DNA from: Ephemerocybe angulata
Taxonomy: Eukaryota; Basidiomycota; Agaricomycetes; Agaricales; Psathyrellaceae
Assembly: GCA_013368325.1 (NCBI GenBank)
Contig: JAACJK010000220.1
Coordinates: 868,001 to 932,000, forward strand
Direction of reading: 5' to 3'
DNA: 64,000 nucleotides
The notes below the pieces were generated by a model. That model saw only the letters and a program-made list of their open reading frames with translations. It did no database searches and was not told the DNA's origin. Shown here piece after piece: positions 1 through 9,202 of this stretch. Each line of letters starts with the position of its first letter. The first letter of the stretch is position 1. The position numbers and the translations under genes were made by a program.

Positions 1-302
1 ACCTTTACTAAGCCATGCAGTTGCGCGAAGATGCACAGGTCTGGACTCCATTTGGCCGAGTGCCCCGAGTGAATTGAACAAGGCACTCACAGATTTTGCA
101 CAGATTACCTATTGTGTGTCATCCTGCCCAGCCACTATTGGTTAGTAGAATACACACCAAGCTAATACCAAATATAGAGTAATTAGGCCATAGTTATACA
201 CTGGTTACCAGGTTACCTATAGCCTGTGCCCAACTGGGCCCAGGTATCCCATCATCAATGCGCCACATGCCGACCCAGTTTGATCATGGTAGTTGTCCAT
301 AC
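1..302. other. Decayed retroelement tail, no gene resolved
   Basis: On the minus strand this continues past the stop that ends the reverse transcriptase reading frame at 303. In another minus-strand frame, about 217-310, a short stretch with T-G-S-A-C-G-A spacing resembles the start of an RNase H domain, so the element probably once continued here. From 1 to 216 I see no readable homology on either strand. The true 3' end of this older element is either decayed here or lies left of the window. Confidence 0.35.
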
Positions 303-1440
303 CTACTGAATACCCTGGCGCTTCGGAGAGATGAAGCGGATGCCGTTCCAGCCTACCGCTACAGTTTTCCACCACCGTAAGTCCTTTTTCGCAGGTCCAG
401 GGATGCGTCGTTGCGTGAAGCGACTCGAGAACCCTTTGGAGAAGTCGTAGAGACTGCGAAGGAAGGCGCGTGAGGTGGGGATAACCTGAGAGGTAAACTG
501 GAGGAATCCTGTGAGTTCGTTGAGCTGGGAGCGAGTGCATGAACTCATGGCGTCCCAGGCATCGAGAAGCTCGACAAGATACTCAAGTTTGGCTGGAGGG
601 AGGCGAACCTCCATGGTGATGGAGTCGAGCTCGAGTCCGAGGAACTCGAGCGTGGTTGATGGACCTTCGACCTTCGATGGCTGGAATTGAAGGCCGAGTT
701 GCTTTCCCAGCGCGAGACACCATTCGAGAGCGGCCGTCACGATGTGCGACGGCGTTCCTGGCCGGAAGATAAGCAGGAAGTCGTCGAGGTAGTGGCAAAT
801 GTGCGCGGGAAGGGAGCGGCGAATGATCCAGTGGAGTGCCTCGCCGAAGAGGTTGAAGATGTAAGGGGCGGAGCGGCAGCCAAAGCCCAAGACCAAGTCG
901 TAGTAGAAGAGTCCCTCCCAAATGAACCCAAGAAGGTGATAGTCTTCCGGTCGCACTGGAATGTGGCGAAAGGCGGACTCAAGATCTAGTTTGATCATGA
1001 GTGATCCGTGTCCCGATGACGCGAGCGGCGAGATCAGCGATGGCCCGATCAACCATGTCGTAGTTGATAGACGCCTCGGCGTCTGGGATCCCGTCATTGA
1101 CGGATGATCCGTCGGGCCAAGAGAGGTGATGGATGTGCCGAATTTTCGTCGAGCGCTTGCGGGAGACGGCGCCTAGAGGTGAGCACCGGAAGTTGGGGAG
1201 GGGGGGAGCGGAGAAAGGTCCGCGAGTGCGCCCGTTGACGACTTGGGCAGAGATGTCTCGAGTGAGAGCATCTGTGGTGGAGGCAGAGTCGAATGCCAAC
1301 TTGAGGTTTGTGCAGGATTGCGAGGAAGACCTATCACCCGTGAAACCGAGGTTTGCGCCATGTCGAACAATGTGAATTATTGTATCTACGAACAGGGGGT
1401 CAGGATAGTCTTGTAAGTGGAGGGCCCATGCTCGCTCGTT
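303..1440 (-). pseudogene. DIRS-like reverse transcriptase, frame-broken
   Basis: Reverse transcriptase of an old retroelement. The N-terminal half (about 1440 to 1040) carries SPLG and the IHHLSWPDGSSVND block. The polymerase core (about 1040 to 303) carries LDLESAFRHIPV, SAPYIF and the catalytic YLDDFLL. It is followed by a GLELD segment and an LNELTGFLQF / RAFLRSLYDFS segment typical of tyrosine-recombinase retroelements. The two halves are in different frames that cross near 1000-1090, and the core ends at a stop before a recognisable RNase H, so it is a pseudogene. The order gag then RT on the same strand fits DIRS-like elements. No tyrosine recombinase or methyltransferase is visible in the window, so the order-level assignment is inference. 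Confidence 0.75.
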
Positions 1441-1677
1441 TAGAGTCGAGGAGACGGTGGGTGATGCAGGTGGGGTGGCTGGTGGGGCGTTGACACGAGG
1501 GTCAGTGTTGGGGCGAGCTGGTGGGATGGCTCGGGCAGGAAAGAGGGATGCATGAGGTAGAGGGGGTAGCTGAGAAGGTGCGGAAGGTTCGTTGCATTGG
1601 GCAGGTTCGGTCTCGTTTAGGCAACGGCGAGGACGAGACGCTGCAGAGCGGGCACGTTGTCCCGTCCTGCCAGAAAC

Positions 1678-2119
1678 CTAGGTGGACTTGGGGTGGTCCA
1701 CCAGAGAGTGGTCGCGGCTGCCGCATGACGAGCAGGCATGCGCGCGACTGGAAGGGCACTTACCCGTGCCGACGCACTTCCCCTCGTTCCAGTTCCTGCA
1801 GACCGATGTGGGCGCGCCGACGGCGGTGCCGCCGGTGCGCGAGGCCTTGGACTGACCCGAGCCCGAGCCAGAAGCGCCGCTGGACTTAACGGGCGACTTC
1901 TTGTGGGCGTAGACGTACTCGGCCATGAGGTCGGCGTCCTTCCTGCCCCACGCCGAGTAGTCACCGCTCTCCGCCATCTCCATGCGCCGACGGTTGTGAA
2001 ACATCATCACGTATTCGAGGACGGCGGTCCACTCGTACTCCCGGGAGATCTTCTGAAAGTGGATTAGGAATTTGAAGAAGCCGTGGACGACGTGGGGTTG
2101 GTTGGGGAGATGGGCTGAG
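1678..2119 (-). pseudogene. Gag-like protein of the DIRS-like element, C-terminal part
   Basis: This minus-strand frame holds the distal part of a Gag-like protein. After a conserved alpha-helical stretch it has a Ser/Gly/Lys-rich linker and a Cys/His cluster (CRNWNEGKC...CSSCGSRDH) like the zinc knuckles in basidiomycete DIRS-like Gag proteins. It stops at 1678, ahead of the reverse transcriptase on the same strand. Its upstream end is cut exactly at the copia insertion. If 2120-8290 and one copy of CTGAG are ignored, the frame joins without interruption to the N-terminal part at 8291-8951. The Met at 2139 on this strand lies inside the LTR and is not the real start. Confidence 0.75.
2115..2119. 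repeat. Target site duplication CTGAG, left copy
   Basis: CTGAG directly precedes the left LTR and is repeated at 8291-8295 directly after the right LTR. Five bp is the usual length for Ty1/copia integration. Both copies are perfect, which supports one intact, recent insertion. Confidence 0.95.
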
Positions 2120-2583
2120 TGTTGAAGGACAATGCTCATGTCAACGTCCTCTCATCTAGATACATATCTTTTCGACGTTTTTCCTCTTTATGATTCACCA
2201 TTCGCTCTTGCTCACATTTGCTCACATTTGCTCACTTTCACCCATTCGCGCCCATAGCTGTGCACTTATTGTTCATTCATCATTCTTATCATTACTTCTA
2301 TCATTCTCTCATCGCTTCTATCATTCTATTCGTTTCATCTATTGTTCTATTGATATCCATCATTCTATTGTTCTCAATCTATTGTTCTCACTTCTATTGT
2401 TCCGTAAATAGATTGATCATTGTTCTCATACAGTATATAGTCGACACTGTGAGTGGTTGAGTCCCTATCGAACTCTTCCCACTCACAGGTGCATATCATG
2501 TATATCGTTTAGTTACTATCAATCTCATCGAACTCTTCCCACTCACAGCGTGGTCATACTTATCTAAACCTAACGGTTTAATA
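2120..2583 (+). repeat. Left LTR of copia element (464 bp)
   Basis: Begins TGTTGAAGGACA and ends GGTTTAATA, the same as 7827-8290. The 5' end has the canonical TG, but the 3' end is TA instead of CA. It is rich in TTCTATTGTTCTC-type pyrimidine runs. The block TCGAACTCTTCCCACTCACAG occurs twice within it (about 2467-2487 and 2528-2548). The LTR should carry promoter and polyadenylation signals, but I cannot place them. Small open frames inside are not genes. Confidence 0.95.
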
Positions 2584-2584
2584 A

Positions 2585-2595
2585 GTTATGAGCCC
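2585..2595 (+). other. Primer binding site, half-tRNA type (initiator Met tRNA)
   Basis: GTTATGAGCCC starts one base after the LTR. It is complementary to 11 nt of the anticodon arm of eukaryotic initiator methionine tRNA (GGGCTCATAAC, anticodon CAT), not to the tRNA 3' end. Drosophila copia and yeast Ty5 prime from this internal region using a cleaved half-tRNA. The tRNA sequence was recalled from the conserved yeast form; the host tRNA is not in this window. Confidence 0.8.
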
Positions 2596-3068
2596 CGGGC
2601 TCCTCTGATACCCCTATCCGTTTATCAGACACCGCTTATCCGCTATCACTGCCCGATCGATCACTGCCCTCGGCATCTCTCCTTGAGTATCATTCATCAA
2701 GGAGCTTATCTCTCTCATCGTTCCTGCTATCCAGGAACACTAGCTATCTCGGAGTTATACTCCTCTTAGCTCAAATCGCGAACGCGTAGACTGTACGGTA
2801 TATCCTGCAGCCTGACGCACAGGCATAAGCCGCTAGATCGATTTTCGATTAGCGCATTCCGAAATCGCTTCGGCGTAGACCGTGCACGGTATATCCTGCG
2901 GCCTGACGCCAAGGACCCTATCCGGTGTAGGGAGCTGTTGTGGTGTTTATTTGCCCTTCAGTACTTGTTATCTATCACATCACATCCCACGCTGCTACGG
3001 CGTGTCCATCCCACTCTTATACTCGTGTGTCGTACATCGACGTTCGAATCCCCATCATCCTCATCATC
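2596..3068 (+). other. Copia leader with two direct repeats and a hairpin
   Basis: About 470 bp of untranslated leader between primer site and gag. It contains two similar copies of a 35-38-nt block (GCGTAGAC..ACGGTATATCCTGC at 2784-2818 and 2873-2910) flanking an inverted repeat (CGCTAGATCGA / TCGATTAGCG, 2831-2854). The open frame extends back to an ATG at 2940, but the Gag start is more likely the ATG at 3069 (MSTTTTS). Confidence 0.6.
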
Positions 3069-6000
3069 ATGTCCACCACCACCACTTCTATCATGCTCAA
3101 CAGCTACACGGTCACTGCCTGGAAGCGTGCTGTCGAGACCAAGGCTCTCGAGCTCAACGCCTATGGCATCCTGTCAGGCGACGAGAAGAAGCCTGCTGAC
3201 AACGCAGACGACAAGAAGAAGAGCAGCTACGCCGAACGTCGTTCCAAGATGGCTGGCTACATCCGCTCCACTCTTGATCACTCCCAGCTCGAAACCATCC
3301 TCTCTGGCATTGGCATCCTCGACGTCGCTTCCACCTACAACAAGCTCTTGGAGACATACGAGCCCAAGAACTCTGGTTCACGCATCTCCATCATCCAGGA
3401 GATCCTTGCCCTCCACAAAGGCCCTGCAGGTGCTGAGAACGAGACCTACCAGGACTATGGATCGCGCGCCCTTGCACTCGGTGCTCGCCTCACGGCACTC
3501 CTCCCTGATGGTGCTTCCTACATCCCAGAGGAAACACAAGACGTCACCGTTGCCTCCACAACCACCGCATCAAATGGGAGCATCACCATCAGCACCGAGA
3601 CCAGACGTGCGACCGAGCTTGTCAGGACATCCGGTTTCGAACCAGGCTACACTGCCGCCATGCTTGCCCGCGACATCGCCATCAGCATGATCGTCATTGG
3701 GCTCCCCAAGGACGACGACCTCCTCCGCAACACCCTCAACCATCTCTCCACCACGGACGACGACCCCCTCGTTGTGCTTGATCACCTTCGCAAGGCTGAC
3801 TCCCTTGCTCGCAACACACAGCTTGCTGGTTCCTCTGCTCTTCGCGCTGCTGCACCCGTGAAGAGAGGAAACATGAAGTACAAGTGCAAGATCCATGGTT
3901 GGCAGAACACCCACAAGGATGAGGAGTGCAAAGTGCAGATCAGTCGCAAGAAGGAGGAGGCTGCCGCCAAGGTAGCTGTCGCAGAAACTCCAGCAGCCTC
4001 TAACGAGGAGAAGGCTATGCTCGCCCAGGTGGCACACATCGCAAGTCCCCCCATCCGTCGCTCTATCCACATGTCCACTGACACTTCCTGGAACCCAGAC
4101 TCAGGCGCATCCTCACATATGACGCCGCATCGACACTGGATCCGCAACATGGTCCGGGTGAAGGTGCCTATCACACTCGCTAACGACGAGGTAGTCTGGG
4201 CTACGGGGAGGGGAGAAGTGTGGTATACGCCGGTCATACACGGAAAGACGGCTGAGACTTTGATTTTTGACGATGTATTATATGTTCCTACCTTGCGCAA
4301 CAATCTGTTTTCCCTACTCTATGTCGTTCAGAAGAAAATGCGAGTTGTCATCGAGGACGACTCCCTCCAATTCTTCAGAAAGGATGGCAAGCTTCTACTC
4401 ACAGCTGCTATCCGAGGTTGCATAGGTTCTCTTAACGGATCTACTCTTGAACGCGAAGATACCATTGCTGCGTTTGCAACCAAAGTTGATAAGGAGCTAC
4501 TTCATCAACGACTGGGACATATCGGAAAGGATCGCTTGGACGCACTCCTCCGTCAGGATTTAGCTGTCGGCGTCCTTGTCAAGGAGGACTCATCGCTCAA
4601 AGACATCTGCGAGCACTGCATTGCTGGGAAGCAACATCGGGATCCATTCCCTCATCTATCGGAGCATCGCTCCGATGAACTCCTAGGACGCATCCACTCG
4701 GACGTCCATGGACCTATCGATACTCAGACACCTGCTGGGTACAAATATTGGATAGTCTTCGTTGACGACTGGTCTCGGTTCAAGAAGGTTTACCTGTTGA
4801 AGCGCAAGAGTGACGCATTCCAGGCCTTCAAGGACTTCGTTGCTGAGGCAGAACGCAAGCACGGGACCAAGGTCAAGGAACTACGGGATGACAAAGGAGG
4901 AGAGTACATGGGCAACGACTTCGACGCATGGTGCAGGGAGCGAGGCATTACACGCCAGCATACCATTAAAGCCACGCCGCAACAGAACGGAGTTAGCGAG
5001 CGCCTGAACCGCACCCTAGCTGAAGGAGTAGTTGCCATGCTAAACCAAGCGTCCCTTCCAGCCATGTTCTGGGGCGCTGCGGTACTCTACTACACTGAAA
5101 TCCTTAACGCCACTCCATCCTCTGCCGTCTCGAACACTACCTCCTATCATGTCTGGCACAAATCCAAGCCCGATCTATCTGCATTCCGAGTCTTTGGCTG
5201 CCGCGTGTACGTTAATGTCATGCGCAAAGATCGTCTCAATCTCCAGTCACACACGGAGATGTGCATCTACCTAGGCTTTGAGCCAGGGTACAAGGGCTGG
5301 AAATGCTACAACCCAGCCACCAAGAAGATTGTCGTGTCACGAGATGTTATCTTCGACGAACAGTCGTTCCCTGGTCTATCGACCAAATCTAATCCACAGG
5401 ACAAGCAGCCTGTCGGCATCCGAGAGTTCTGGCCTTACGATGACGAGCCTACTCCGCAACCTCCAAAGCCACCTGGTGTTCCTCCATCTCCACCACCTCC
5501 TCCTGAGCATCATGACGATGACTCAGATGAGAGTGATGGTGACGACGACGGAGAGAACCCTGTGGTGAAGACACCTATACGCCCGCCTAAGGGTCCAACC
5601 AAGAAACCGACTACACGTCGCCCTGACTTCCGTCCATCTACTCCGCCTACCCCAACCCGCCAGGCACATCAACCTACCAGACCACAGTCTCCCTCAACAC
5701 CTCCTTCACCTGAAATTGGTCCCATTCCTCCTCCTGCCTTCCCAGATCCTCCTCCTCAGCCCTCATTCATTCCACGTCCAGTCGGTGCACCTCCCTTGGT
5801 ATCGCAGAGCACACGTCCTGTTCGTGCCTCTACCAGAGCCTTAACAGACTTCCAGCTGCTCCATGGGATGCAACGACGAGGCACGCAGCCACATGCTCGA
5901 CGTCAAGGGGGTGATGAGCTGGCAGATCGAGGGGGTGACAACGGAAACAATCCGCCACCTATTCAGGAGGAAAACTTAGCCGAGATACCACCACTCGTTG

Positions 6001-6608
6001 CTGAGGATTTCCAGGAAGGGGATGATGATGTTGATATGGAACAAGCCCTACGAGCCACCAGTGTCTTCGATTCACTTCTCACCATGTACGACCTCCCACT
6101 CGAAGTCTTTTGTAATGATGTGGGCACATCTATGGCCTACTACATGGCGTATGACAGGATCCAGACAGCACTTGGAGCAAAGGCACTTGGAGCTGCCACA
6201 CGACCACACGACTCACCACGGACACCTGAGGAAGCCTTCAATGGCCCAGACGGTGAATTCTGGCGTACTGCTGCACAAGCAGAGATCGATGCTCTCATTG
6301 CGAATGGCACATGGGAATTGGTCGAGCTTCCAGAAGGACGAAAGGTAGTTGGCTCGCGCTGGGTCTTCCTCGTCAAACGTAAGGAAGATGGCACCATCGA
6401 CCGGTACAAGGCACGGCTTGTTGCAAAAGGCTACTCGCAGATCCCTGGACAGGACTACGATCAAACCTGGGCACCAACAGCTCGTCTCACCTCCCTTCGC
6501 ACAGTTCTCGCCAAGGCTGCTATGAATGGTGACTTCATCGAGTCCATCGACATCGACAATGCCTACCTCTCAATGGCAAGATCGAAGATGACTACGAGGT
6601 CTACATGA
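3069..6608 (+). CDS. Copia Gag-protease-integrase-RT (N-terminal part)
   Basis: Retrotransposon polyprotein. The frame is open from 2940, and the ATG at 3069 is the preferred start. In order: a Gag domain; a copia zinc knuckle variant (C-x2-HG...H-x4-C, about 3880-3930); an aspartic protease with DSGASSHM (4098); the integrase HHCC zinc domain (HQRLGH about 4503, C-x2-C about 4610); an integrase catalytic core with HSDVHG and DDKGGEY; a Pro-rich C-terminal linker (about 5450-5850); and the start of the reverse transcriptase (about 6240). The frame is lost at CTCTC, 6567-6571, where two extra bases interrupt the conserved aspartate-containing NAYL region of the RT. Translation would then end at 6608. 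The remainder is in the next entry. Confidence 0.95.
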   Translation: MSTTTTSIMLNSYTVTAWKRAVETKALELNAYGILSGDEKKPADNADDKKKSSYAERRSKMAGYIRSTLDHSQLETILSGIGILDVASTYNKLLETYEPKNSGSRISIIQEILALHKGPAGAENETYQDYGSRALALGARLTALLPDGASYIPEETQDVTVASTTTASNGSITISTETRRATELVRTSGFEPGYTAAMLARDIAISMIVIGLPKDDDLLRNTLNHLSTTDDDPLVVLDHLRKADSLARNTQLAGSSALRAAAPVKRGNMKYKCKIHGWQNTHKDEECKVQISRKKEEAAAKVAVAETPAASNEEKAMLAQVAHIASPPIRRSIHMSTDTSWNPDSGASSHMTPHRHWIRNMVRVKVPITLANDEVVWATGRGEVWYTPVIHGKTAETLIFDDVLYVPTLRNNLFSLLYVVQKKMRVVIEDDSLQFFRKDGKLLLTAAIRGCIGSLNGSTLEREDTIAAFATKVDKELLHQRLGHIGKDRLDALLRQDLAVGVLVKEDSSLKDICEHCIAGKQHRDPFPHLSEHRSDELLGRIHSDVHGPIDTQTPAGYKYWIVFVDDWSRFKKVYLLKRKSDAFQAFKDFVAEAERKHGTKVKELRDDKGGEYMGNDFDAWCRERGITRQHTIKATPQQNGVSERLNRTLAEGVVAMLNQASLPAMFWGAAVLYYTEILNATPSSAVSNTTSYHVWHKSKPDLSAFRVFGCRVYVNVMRKDRLNLQSHTEMCIYLGFEPGYKGWKCYNPATKKIVVSRDVIFDEQSFPGLSTKSNPQDKQPVGIREFWPYDDEPTPQPPKPPGVPPSPPPPPEHHDDDSDESDGDDDGENPVVKTPIRPPKGPTKKPTTRRPDFRPSTPPTPTRQAHQPTRPQSPSTPPSPEIGPIPPPAFPDPPPQPSFIPRPVGAPPLVSQSTRPVRASTRALTDFQLLHGMQRRGTQPHARRQGGDELADRGGDNGNNPPPIQEENLAEIPPLVAEDFQEGDDDVDMEQALRATSVFDSLLTMYDLPLEVFCNDVGTSMAYYMAYDRIQTALGAKALGAATRPHDSPRTPEEAFNGPDGEFWRTAAQAEIDALIANGTWELVELPEGRKVVGSRWVFLVKRKEDGTIDRYKARLVAKGYSQIPGQDYDQTWAPTARLTSLRTVLAKAAMNGDFIESIDIDNAYLSMARSKMTTRST

Positions 6609-7798
6609 AGCAGGCTCCTGGTTTTGAGGTCAAGGGTCCTGATGGAAGGAAATGGGTATGTCGCCTGAAGAAAGGCCTCTACGGTCTGAAGCAGAGCGGC
6701 AGACTCTGGTACCAAAAGCTAGCGAAGGAGTTGGAAGCACTTGGGTTCATCCAAATCAAGTCGGATCCAAGCATCTACACTTGGGAAATGGAAGGCATTC
6801 GGATTACCCTCCCTGTCTTCGTCGACGATATCACCATCACGTCATCAAGCCAGGAGAAGATCAAGTGGCTGAAGGACTCACTCCGTAAGGTCTTCAAACT
6901 GAAGGACCTTGGCCCAACTACCTATCTCCTCGGCATCAAGGTCGAATATGACCAACCCAATCACATCCTTCGCCTATCCCAAACCCAGTACATTCTGGAT
7001 ATGCTCAAACGCTTCAATATGGAAGACTGCTACCCGGTGTCTACTCCGATGGACCCAGGAAGTGGCTCTCGCCTCACGAAGTACGTCCCTGCTCCAGGCG
7101 ACACCAAAACCATGAAGGGTGTCCCATACATGAATGCAGTTGGCGCCCTGATGTACCTTGCCGTTGGAACCCGACCAGACATCGCATATGCCGTTGCTAA
7201 ACTCGCTCAGTACAACTCCAATCCTGGACCCATCCACTGGAAGGCAGTCAAACATGTCTTCCGCTATCTCAAAGGCACTATGGACCTCAAGCTGACATAT
7301 CGTAATGATGGCGGTGACAAGATGTCCTCAGAGCTCTTCCAAGCTTACAGTGACGCTGACCATGCTGGGTGCCTTGACACTCGGCGCTCGACCTCTGGCT
7401 TCGTCATCAAGATAGGTTATGGAGCTGTCAGCTGGTCTGCCAAGAAGCAAACAATTGTTGCCGACTCATCTACTGAGGCGGAATATGTTGCTGCTTCAAG
7501 TGCAGGAAGGGACATCATTTGGATGAGGACGCTCTTGGGTGAACTTGGCTACAACGTTCAAGGCCCTTCGCCTCTCATGGTCGACAACCAGTCAGCACTC
7601 AAGGTACTCAAGAACCCAGAGAACCATGGGCGCATGAAGCACATCGACATCAAAATGCACTGGATCCGCGATGCTATCCGACGAGGTGAAATCACTGTTC
7701 ACTTCCTCCCTACTGGTGAGATGATCGCCGACATCTTCACCAAACCTCTTCCCAAACCGGCAGTTCAGAAGCATCGATTGGCTCTTGGGCTCGAGTAG
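6605..7798 (+). CDS. Copia RT-RNase H, out-of-frame continuation
   Basis: This frame continues the reverse transcriptase after the 2-bp shift. It has YGLKQSGRLWY, the catalytic FVDD box (about 6819), the LGI and YLAVGTRPDI blocks, and then an RNase H domain with SDADHAGC, SSTEAEYVA and a DNQSA-like motif. The stop TAG at 7796-7798 lies 19 bp before the polypurine tract. On its own it lacks the first RT aspartate block, so it is unlikely to be active unless ribosomes shift or the extra TC is a sequencing error. Confidence 0.95.
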   Translation: MKQAPGFEVKGPDGRKWVCRLKKGLYGLKQSGRLWYQKLAKELEALGFIQIKSDPSIYTWEMEGIRITLPVFVDDITITSSSQEKIKWLKDSLRKVFKLKDLGPTTYLLGIKVEYDQPNHILRLSQTQYILDMLKRFNMEDCYPVSTPMDPGSGSRLTKYVPAPGDTKTMKGVPYMNAVGALMYLAVGTRPDIAYAVAKLAQYNSNPGPIHWKAVKHVFRYLKGTMDLKLTYRNDGGDKMSSELFQAYSDADHAGCLDTRRSTSGFVIKIGYGAVSWSAKKQTIVADSSTEAEYVAASSAGRDIIWMRTLLGELGYNVQGPSPLMVDNQSALKVLKNPENHGRMKHIDIKMHWIRDAIRRGEITVHFLPTGEMIADIFTKPLPKPAVQKHRLALGLE

Positions 7799-7817
7799 GA
7801 CTCAGAGACATTACATT

Positions 7818-7826
7818 GAGGGGGTG
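7818..7826 (+). other. Polypurine tract of copia element
   Basis: GAGGGGGTG lies directly before the right LTR, the position where plus-strand synthesis primes in LTR retrotransposons. Identification rests on position and purine content. Confidence 0.8.
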
Positions 7827-8290
7827 TGTTGAAGGACAATGCTCATGTCAACGTCCTCTCATCTAGATACATATCTTTTCGACGTTTTTCCTCTTTATGA
7901 TTCACCATTCGCTCTTGCTCACATTTGCTCACATTTGCTCACTTTCACCCATTCGCGCCCATAGCTGTGCACTTATTGTTCATTCATCATTCTTATCATT
8001 ACTTCTATCATTCTCTCATCGCTTCTATCATTCTATTCGTTTCATCTATTGTTCTATTGATATCCATCATTCTATTGTTCTCAATCTATTGTTCTCACTT
8101 CTATTGTTCCGTAAATAGATTGATCATTGTTCTCATACAGTATATAGTCGACACTGTGAGTGGTTGAGTCCCTATCGAACTCTTCCCACTCACAGGTGCA
8201 TATCATGTATATCGTTTAGTTACTATCAATCTCATCGAACTCTTCCCACTCACAGCGTGGTCATACTTATCTAAACCTAACGGTTTAATA
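7827..8290 (+). repeat. Right LTR of copia element (464 bp)
   Basis: Same length and, on direct reading, same sequence as 2120-2583, offset by 5707 bp. It is followed directly by the second CTGAG target duplication (8291-8295). Confidence 0.95.
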
Positions 8291-8951
8291 CTGAGAGAAT
8301 GTCGAAGTAGGTAACGAGCGGCTGGAAGAGCGCGTCGAAGCTCTTGTAGTCGCGCGCGCCTTTGTTGCTGCGCTCCCATTCGCCGTTGGTGTTGATGACC
8401 ATGTTCGGCTCTTTGTCGCGGTAGCGGGAGTCGAGTTTGTGGAGGTCGATGCCGCGCATCTCATGGGTGATGACCGCGGTGATATGGGCCGCCTCGACGT
8501 CGGGAAAGAGAGTGCGAAGTGACGACGTACCATTTCCGAAGGGAGGAACGGGAGGAACGAAGGACGACCCGAGAGGAGCAGACGCCAATTGCGTCTGTGT
8601 CTGCGTCTGCGAGCCTGCAGCCAGGCTGTCAACCTTGGCTGAGTTCGCCTCGACGGTCTTCATGAGCTGCTCGACGCGAAGCCGCATGGCTCTGACCTCC
8701 GGACTTTCCTCAGGAGGTGGGGGAGGAGGCGTCTTGAGCTTCTCAGTGAGCTCCTCGTTGATCCTGGCGAGCTCCTCGAGCTGTTCTTCGAGCTGGGCGA
8801 GCTTGATGGCTTCGTCGGACATGATGGACGAAGGAGGTGAGGACGGTGGTGACGATGGAGGTGAAGTTGGTGTTGAAGATGAAAGGGAAGTTGCTGGTAG
8901 GAAATGTCCTTTGGCGTTTCTGGGTCGAGGGGCGGTGTTGCCCTTTGTCAT
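8291..8951 (-). pseudogene. Gag-like protein of the DIRS-like element, N-terminal part
   Basis: Starts at the ATG at 8951 (MTKGNTAPRP). A Pro/Ser-rich head is followed by a coiled coil (about residues 44-110: LEEQLEELARINEELTEKL, then a Pro run, then further heptads), a Gln/Thr run, and a structured domain ending LFQPLVTYFDIL. The copia element entered right after this, so the frame reads into LTR sequence and stops at 8277. It rejoins in frame with 1678-2119 when the insertion is subtracted. The antisense plus-strand frame here is a shadow. Confidence 0.8.
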
Positions 8952-9033
8952 GCAAAGAAGGGGGATGTATTGGTCGACCGGAGACGCGCTAGACGAAAAG
9001 TGTTACGCAGTAACGTTGCCTAAAAACACGAAA

Positions 9034-9137
9034 TACTGCGAGTGCAGTGTGAGACGACGAAGAGAACGATAACTAAGTACGTACCTGCGAGTGCAGTGTG
9101 AGACGACGGAGGATCGTCTCCTGCCACACTCGCAGTA
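9034..9137. repeat. Direct and inverted repeats near the 5' end of the DIRS-like element
   Basis: CTGCGAGTGCAGTGTGAGACGACG occurs at 9036-9059 and again at 9085-9108. An imperfect inverted copy (TCGTCTC...CACTCGCAG) lies at 9114-9135, so TACTGCGAGTG at 9034-9044 and CACTCGCAGTA at 9127-9137 pair exactly. They lie between the gag start and the RdRP remnant, where the element's end is expected. DIRS elements have unusual inverted terminal repeats, so these may mark the left boundary. Confidence 0.5.
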
Positions 9138-9202
9138 TATCTATCGAGAGGGAGACAAAGAAACGCGAAGAGAAAGAGAAACGAGGCGCAAGGCCACATT
9201 GA

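Larger units (their letters stand above)
2120..8290 (+). mobile_element. Ty1/copia LTR retrotransposon, nearly intact
   Basis: A 6171-bp element with two 464-bp LTRs, a primer binding site, a single gag-pol frame, a polypurine tract and a perfect 5-bp target duplication. The order protease - integrase - reverse transcriptase - RNase H defines the copia superfamily. I found no difference between the LTRs when reading them side by side, so the insertion is young. The coding frame is broken once, by an extra TC at 6567-6571, so this copy is probably non-autonomous despite its youth. It sits inside the gag gene of an older minus-strand retroelement. Confidence 0.97.

Noticed and set aside
2190..2460. 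Small open frames in the LTR, repeated at 7897-8167
   Set aside because: Identical in both LTRs, pyrimidine-driven low complexity; not genes.
6567..6608. Programmed ribosomal frameshift in the copia RT
   Set aside because: The site CTCTC lacks a slippery heptamer or tRNA-starvation codon of the Ty1 kind, and the shift falls inside a catalytic block; a mutation is simpler.
8437..9072. 211-residue plus-strand frame with poly-Gly
   Set aside because: Antisense of the coiled coil and Pro run of the Gag-like protein.
9085..9135. CRISPR-like array
   Set aside because: Only two direct copies and one inverted copy, no regular spacers, eukaryotic context.
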